This document shows positions 58,548 through 64,000 of a stretch of 64,000 bases of DNA, piece by piece. Location: the NCBI GenBank assembly GCA_010645155.1, contig CM021320.1, positions 8,653,711 to 8,717,710 of the forward strand. The letters run 5' to 3'. A program made the translations under genes and the position numbers. The DNA comes from Tigriopus japonicus (lineage: Eukaryota; Arthropoda; Copepoda; Harpacticoida; Harpacticidae). Below the pieces are notes generated by a model. That model ran no database searches. It saw only the letters and a list, made by a program, of their open reading frames with translations, and was not told where the DNA came from. Positions within the stretch are counted from its first letter, which is position 1; each line of letters starts with the position of its first letter.

Positions 58548-58770
58548 TTAGATAAAATCAACAAAGCATATATTTTTGTAAAAAATGTCAAGAATTACGA
58601 TTTCAACTTCAAGTTGTGTGGATGAGAAAGGAATTGGTGCAATCACTAGGCCCAAATCTTCGTTTGAGCTACCTTGCATGCAGAGCCACACGTCTTCCGC
58701 ACTTTTTTCCCCGCCAAAAATGATGACATCATTGGTAATTCCCGCCATTGGCTTATCTTTCAATTGTTGA
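58548..58770 (-). pseudogene. Kelch-like exon relic
   Basis: The minus strand encodes MAGITNDVIIFGGEKSAED and then VWLCMQGSS before running to a stop. IIFGGEKS...VW is a kelch blade pattern, like blades of the gene at 4.5-14.8 kb and the relic at 15.4 kb. No neighbouring exon is seen. Fragment or unseen gene. Confidence 0.3.
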
Positions 58771-58775
58771 TACAA

Positions 58776-61663
58776 TTATCAGGTGACACTTTTAATGTCT
58801 AATAAACATTTGGAAACTAAATATTTAAACCCAGAATATATAGTGGTTGACAAGAAGGAACCATTGCTTCAAAAACCGCCTCATGCCGTCCCATGAAGCT
58901 CGGCTACAATTAAACCAACAGTAAACGGTTAGATCTCGACATTATGTTTCATTAAGTATTCCAATCAACGAGTTAAGAGTTCCGCATTTCCTAGTTTCTT
59001 CTACTCCGCCCCTCGTACCAAGTCTAATGCGCAACCAAGGCCTCTCTCGGGAAAAGACCCAAACATACTCATTTTTTCCTAAACTGGATTGTGCCGGCAT
59101 CCCATTCATCATTCGGTCTGACCATGGCCCTACATTCCCTTTTGGACGTATAAACACTAGCCGGAAATTGACGGCCAACAATCTATTGATTCGACTTTGA
59201 CCCAAATCACGGATGGGATGTCCTTAGTGCCTAATTCTCCCGCTAGAGGGCCGCAATTCGCGTCTCAAATATTCCCGCCTAAATCGTCTACCTTGATCAG
59301 GGACGCCATTTCTAAACCTCAACTCCATTCACGCGCCAAAACGGTCCCCAATGACGTTTAAAACTCAATCCAAGCCCATCTTTCATTATAATTTCCTTCA
59401 TCCAACTACTTAAGATCAAATATTCACTCTATAATCGGAAAATAGCGTCTGTAAAGCTTCATTTTCTTTCTAAAAAGCACCCCTGATGGGACATAGTTGA
59501 TTCGAAAAATACAAGGAAAATATTTTGGTCGTTCCGTTGTCGCTTTCTTCCCAGAGAGCCCTTCATGAGTAAGAGAGCGAGTGAGCAGTCCCAACTCCAT
59601 TGATTGAAAGTCGTGAAAGGCTTCGATCCGAGTGAATCTGAGAAATCCGTGAACCAAGAATTGAATGGCGATTGAGATTGAGGGGTTTGTGGGACATTTC
59701 ATTCATTGGTTGGGCTTTCTCTTGGCTTGTCTCTCTTTCGGATGGCAAACTTCAGGTGATTCATGGTTTGATTGATAGATTATCTCGGATGAAACCGAAT
59801 CCGTTGGTCAGCTACCAAATGAGGTAATGATGAGTTTGACGGGATCCGTCAGAAAAGCATGATGTGACAATAGTTCAAGTTGGAGAAACACTTTTTATGC
59901 GCTGCTTTGGACTTTCAGACTTCGTTGAAGGTTTTAATCATTTACTTTGGAGCTTTATCCTTTAATCATAACCATTTCACCATTTTTATTTGGTTAATAA
60001 TTCGTTTATATACTTTTATATATTAACCCTACAATGCGATTAACAACAATTGGAGTACGAACAATTAACCTTTTAATATATTTTATATATCTTTTATATA
60101 CTAATCGACATATAACCTTTAATCATTTTAGGAGCTTTTCAATAGCCTTCAATTTGGGATGGATTTATTGTATACAATCCCTCTTCAACAACTGCATGTC
60201 ATATTTTTGCGCGTTTACTTTTTTTGAAATTAGCGAATCAAAATATGATGAATGGAAAGGTATATAAAAAAGAATTGACCGCCTGAATGTTAAAGAAAAA
60301 TGTTAAAAATAACCCCGAGATTTTGAGAAAAAACAATTAATAAATTCTTTGCAAATTGACGTTGAAGACACCAACTAGACCCAAAAAAAAGTGTGATTAG
60401 TGATTACCCTTGATCACTGTCTTAAAACTTGCAATATGACGGACCAATTTGTACTATTTCCGATCGGGTCCCATCAAGCTCATCATTACCACCAAATGAT
60501 ACGTATGAAAGATCTCCAGCTTCTAAATCTAGCCTAATTTTCATGAAAGATGTTATACATTATTGGTAATGGTTAAGGTAGACAGACGGACCCGGTCTGA
60601 CTAATTTTGTATGATGTGTGTCCCTTTCAGTTTATCGATGTGTGCGTTTAACTTTGACTTGAGCGGTGATGTGATTATAAGAGTCCAAATTGCCCGTGTT
60701 TCATTTTTAGTTTCACGATTTTTTGGCTTGAATCGCCTTAGCCCGTTGTTTTCTCGGGTGGTCTAGGGCTTCCAAGATGTTTATTGTTAGAAATACTGAG
60801 ATATCATCATGGAAAAGCTTGCTTGATACTTCTTGAGCTGCCAGTGAATGGCTTTAACATAATTAGTAGATTAAGTACATAGTGATGTAGTTTAAAAGCA
60901 GTTGCTGGCTGATAATTCTCCACACACCCATAAAGCAATCCACGATGATTAAAAATAAGTAGCGCAAACATCAGGGATTTTATTTCAGATTGGTAATTTT
61001 TGCCATCGTTGGATCGAAATACCCAAACACAACGGGGGATTATTTGAACCTGCAAACCACGGCTTTTCTTTTGTTGCGTTACAAAAGTCTAGATCCGAGA
61101 ATAAAATTCAATACCTAAACCAAATAGAAGTAATAGAATATTCGAAGTGCATTTATGTACAAGGTGGGGCAACCAAGATGTCCGGTAGCGTATTTTAAAG
61201 TTCCAGTAACTTTATTCCTGGAGATACAGTGACAAAATCGAAAAAAGAAAAGTTGTACCCCATTGATTTGTGAGAACGAAAATTGCCAAATTGTGTTCGG
61301 GTATATCGATCTAAACTTAAAAAACCAGTTGAAATACGGTGTTGCAATAGTAGTTCACAGCTATATTCGTCGTGATATTCCGCTCGGAGCTGACACTCCC
61401 ATTCGTTACTAGATGAATAGTCCTACTAAATTGGTTTTCTATTGCACATCAGGATAAGTGTCACCGAAATTTACATGACTTGTCACCCCAAACATAGCAT
61501 TACCAATATGAATGAATCTTATCAATTTCCAATGACACCCTGTTACTCCTATAAGAATTAATCAACTAATAAATCTATTTCTTGCATATGTATTAACGTG
61601 ATATCTTGTTCAATAGATATCCTTGCGTGACTATCTAGTCCTAATCGACATCAATCCGGATCC
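58776..61663. other. Intergenic stretch upstream of the acidic-protein gene
   Basis: I find no supported gene. AT-rich sequence with runs of TTTATATA occurs near 59.99-60.11 kb. A sequence starting ACAAGGTGGGGCAACCAAGA at 61159 looks like one end of a Tc1/mariner-type repeat, but the other end was not found. The last 200 bases probably include the promoter and 5' UTR of the plus-strand gene. Confidence 0.3.
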
Positions 61664-63854
61664 ATGGACAATCCAACTCCAAAAGAGGCCCTCCAGAAGA
61701 CAGGTAGGCAATAAACCTAAAAACGTACTTTGAGAAAGCAATGACAGCGAAATCAAATATTTCTAGACGATGTTGCGAAACCGATTCGTGAAAACGAATC
61801 ATCGGGCAACTCACCGGCCAATTCTTCCGGATCTCGGGCACCTTCCATGTACACAACCGCCGAAAGTTGTGATGGCGAAGAAGATAAGGAGGAAGATGAA
61901 GACGAACTAGAAACATCGGAAGATGAAGAGGATCCGGAGACAGTCCGACCTCACAACCGGAATAAATCCCCCGAGAATCCCGACCCAATCAGTCAGCATG
62001 GTAAGTCGCATTCATGCCTTTGGATTCTTTGAATTGCTTTTAAAAGCGTGCTAGTTGGCCATTCTCGTGAGTCAGAGAGCTCGAAAGAAAGTTAGAAGAG
62101 TGGCATAAATCATGGGGGCCGAAATTACCAGGAAGTGGAACTCAGACACTTTTTTGTTTCACGTGTTGTTTGTAGCCATGGCCAAGTTTCGCGAAAACTT
62201 CCTGAAAACTCAGGTAAACTCTTTTGAATCGGAGGAAGAAGAGGAATCGTCATCTTCCTCGAACGAAATCAATGAAGAGCTGCTCAAGCTCAAGCGTGTT
62301 CCGAATGAGGATGACCCACTTTTTGAGGATGCTTTTCCATGTAAGAAAATGGATTCGAAATATGAACTGTCAAGAAGTCATCGTTGATTATATTCCAGCT
62401 GTCCCTCGTAATGATCGTTTGGATACGGTAGAAGAAGTCTCGGAACCACCTTCGTCCGAATTCATGATGGATTCGCTTCCCAACGAAAACGAACTCAACA
62501 CCAGCATGGAAACCTCATCTTCATTCGATTTTCAGCCCGATTCTTTGCCCATTGACCGATCTTCAACCCAAAATGGTGTGTGAAATGGTTCAAGGTCCTA
62601 AAACGAGATGTAATAACTCTTGAGGTGTCTTTTGGTAATGCAGGTCCTGGATCGATGACGAGTAAAGAAGAGGTTTATAGTGTAACCGAGATCGAGATCA
62701 GTTATTCAAGAGAACTTGTGTCTAAAATGGAACGTAAGAGCTCGCAGAAAGATCGAAAAGGTAAGATTTCTCTAGTTTATTTAATGGCCTTGATCCTTTG
62801 ATCTTGATTGGAATGTGGGGGAATCTGACACCATTTCAGAGTCCTATGTGAACATTGAACCTGCTGATGAAAAGTGGGTCATGTTTGAAGACATTGGGCT
62901 GAGACCCAATGATCCTTTTGTATCCAAAGAGTTTGATGGAGACAATTGTGATGGGAACACCCCTTCGTTGAGAAAATTCGCTTCATTTTTCAGAGCAGGT
63001 CGGGAAAATGGGTGTTTGTGTCGTGTTTTTTTGATGAATGTTCACGAGTGGTTCGAAGTGTTAAATTGATAAATTAGGAGACTAGTCTCGAACAGGTTGA
63101 GAGCTAATTCGACGGAAGCGTAATGTTTCGTGTGTGTGAAAATTTTCTGACACATTTTTTTTTGGCAAAAGTGTTTCAGAAACGTGTTATCAAAATGTCA
63201 CGATTTTTTTGCGAGAGCTCTTTTCTCTAAAGCCTGAAAAGTCCTCATCTGATATCGTTATAATGTTCCTTGTTGCATGTTTTGCATGTTGTGTTTGCAT
63301 TTGTTCCCAAATCCGGCTTTCTTTCTCCTTCTTCCATTTTCCACTTCAAAAATTGTCGCAAGTCATTCAGACAATACCCTCTCTCGTTTCAGCGGAAAAC
63401 GACAATGATGGCTTTGAAAGTGACTTCATTTCTGGCCCATCCAATCTCACCATCCAGCAATCGGTATCGATCTCAGAGACCTCGGATTTGAGCGAATTGG
63501 ACTCGCTTAATCCGATCACCAGTGCTAAAACACACTCCCTCACCGTTGTTGGCCATGGTCAAGAGAATGGTCCTCCTCATCTAGCGACAATTCAACAACC
63601 CTCCTCGATGATTGAACCGAGCTCTTCTTTGAATGGAAACGAAGACGACAACCAAAGTGAAGACGAAGACGACCCAGTGATCCATGTGGGAACGAGTTTG
63701 GGCTTGGCTAGATTTTCGAAGGCCAAGCCGAAACTAATGAGGGAAGAGGCCATGCAAGGGAAATCAGGCGATAGTGCAGAATTCAAAGAAGGCCGACGAG
63801 GGACGGAAGAAGGAGAAGAAGAAGAGGAAAAGGAGGGAACCAATAATGAATCAG
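61664..63854 (+). CDS. Acidic Ser/Glu-rich modular protein, N-terminal part (runs off the edge)
   Basis: Seven coding exons are visible: 61664-61703, 61767-62000, 62176-62340, 62399-62575, 62644-62760, 62840-62998 and 63393-63854, with a further donor (TCAG|GTAAGAA) at the end. Every exon after the first is a multiple of 3 nt and every intron is phase 1. The visible product is 451 residues, starting MDNPTPKEALQKT. It is strongly acidic and disordered-looking, with EEDKEEDEDELE, EEEEESSSSS and EGEEEEEKEGT. A more ordered stretch occurs around KWVMFEDIGLRPNDPF. I do not recognise the family. The exon 6 donor (GCAG|GTCGGG) is weak, so that junction is the least sure. The gene continues past the right edge. 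Confidence 0.65.
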
Positions 63855-64000
63855 GTAAGAAAAGGGGCGAAGAAGCTTTTAAAGGAATGCAGCACGTTCA
63901 TGCAAAGCAGAGAGGAAAAGGAGGAGGTCGCCATGAAGGGGGGAGGGGAGAGTTGTAGACTTCAACATTTTTGAAGGCTCTCAGAGGGAGACTAATGTAT

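Noticed and set aside
61159..61200. ACAAGGTGGGGCAACCAAGA as a mariner-type terminal repeat
   Set aside because: No matching inverted end and no transposase sequence was seen nearby.
1..64000. CRISPR arrays, bacterial operons or phage genes
   Set aside because: The window has spliced animal genes throughout; the tandem repeats found lack the repeat-spacer structure of CRISPR.

Overview
This is a eukaryotic, metazoan window. Genes are split by GT-AG introns, many of them only 60-90 bp long, and the recognisable proteins are animal ones: an inhibitory Smad, a ZIP zinc transporter, the ribosome-biogenesis factor URB1 and a secreted PAN/kelch protein. The DD37D (maT) mariner relic, the LINE fragments and the tRNA-derived repeat heads fit an arthropod. 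A small crustacean such as a copepod is my best guess, but this is inference only. All gene models were built by hand from splice signals and reading-frame phase, with no transcript data.

Layout, left to right. 0.3-1.1 kb: a possible two-exon small gene (minus), with an inverted copy of its first exon at 1.4-1.5 kb. 1.5-4.4 kb: repeats, including a 43-bp tandem array, a hairpin and a tRNA-like SINE head. 4.5-14.8 kb (minus): a 13-exon gene for a secreted protein of about 984 residues with a signal peptide, six apple/PAN-like modules (one per exon), kelch-type repeats and a C-terminal lectin-like domain. The thirteen exons sum exactly to an open frame. 15.4-25 kb: a gene graveyard with a kelch-like relic, two LINE fragments (one carrying a hAT-like MITE with an 8-bp duplication) and a broken copy of the C-terminal domain above, split by a 1.28-kb maT mariner element that is itself dead. 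25.2-30.2 kb (minus): URB1. 30.6-34 kb: SINE-like pieces and a 1.1-kb pogo/Tigger-like non-autonomous element.

34.5-50.6 kb (minus): an inhibitory Smad (Smad6/7, Dad) with an MH1 exon, two short linker exons, a 12-kb intron and two MH2 exons. The model gives 442 residues and has no terminal SSxS. A frame-compatible cassette or alternative first exon lies at 35.4-35.8 kb. 52.1-53.8 kb: a 1.69-kb hAT-like element with GGTGTC-rich ends and a perfect 8-bp target duplication. 55.1-56.5 kb (minus): a five-exon ZIP-family zinc transporter. 61.7 kb to the right edge (plus): the first seven coding exons of an unrecognised, very acidic Ser/Glu-rich protein whose introns are all phase 1.

The genes do not form an operon or a single pathway. 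The most unusual things are the PAN-kelch-lectin protein with its transposon-killed partial paralogue, the modular phase-1 exon designs, and several layers of nested non-autonomous transposons.
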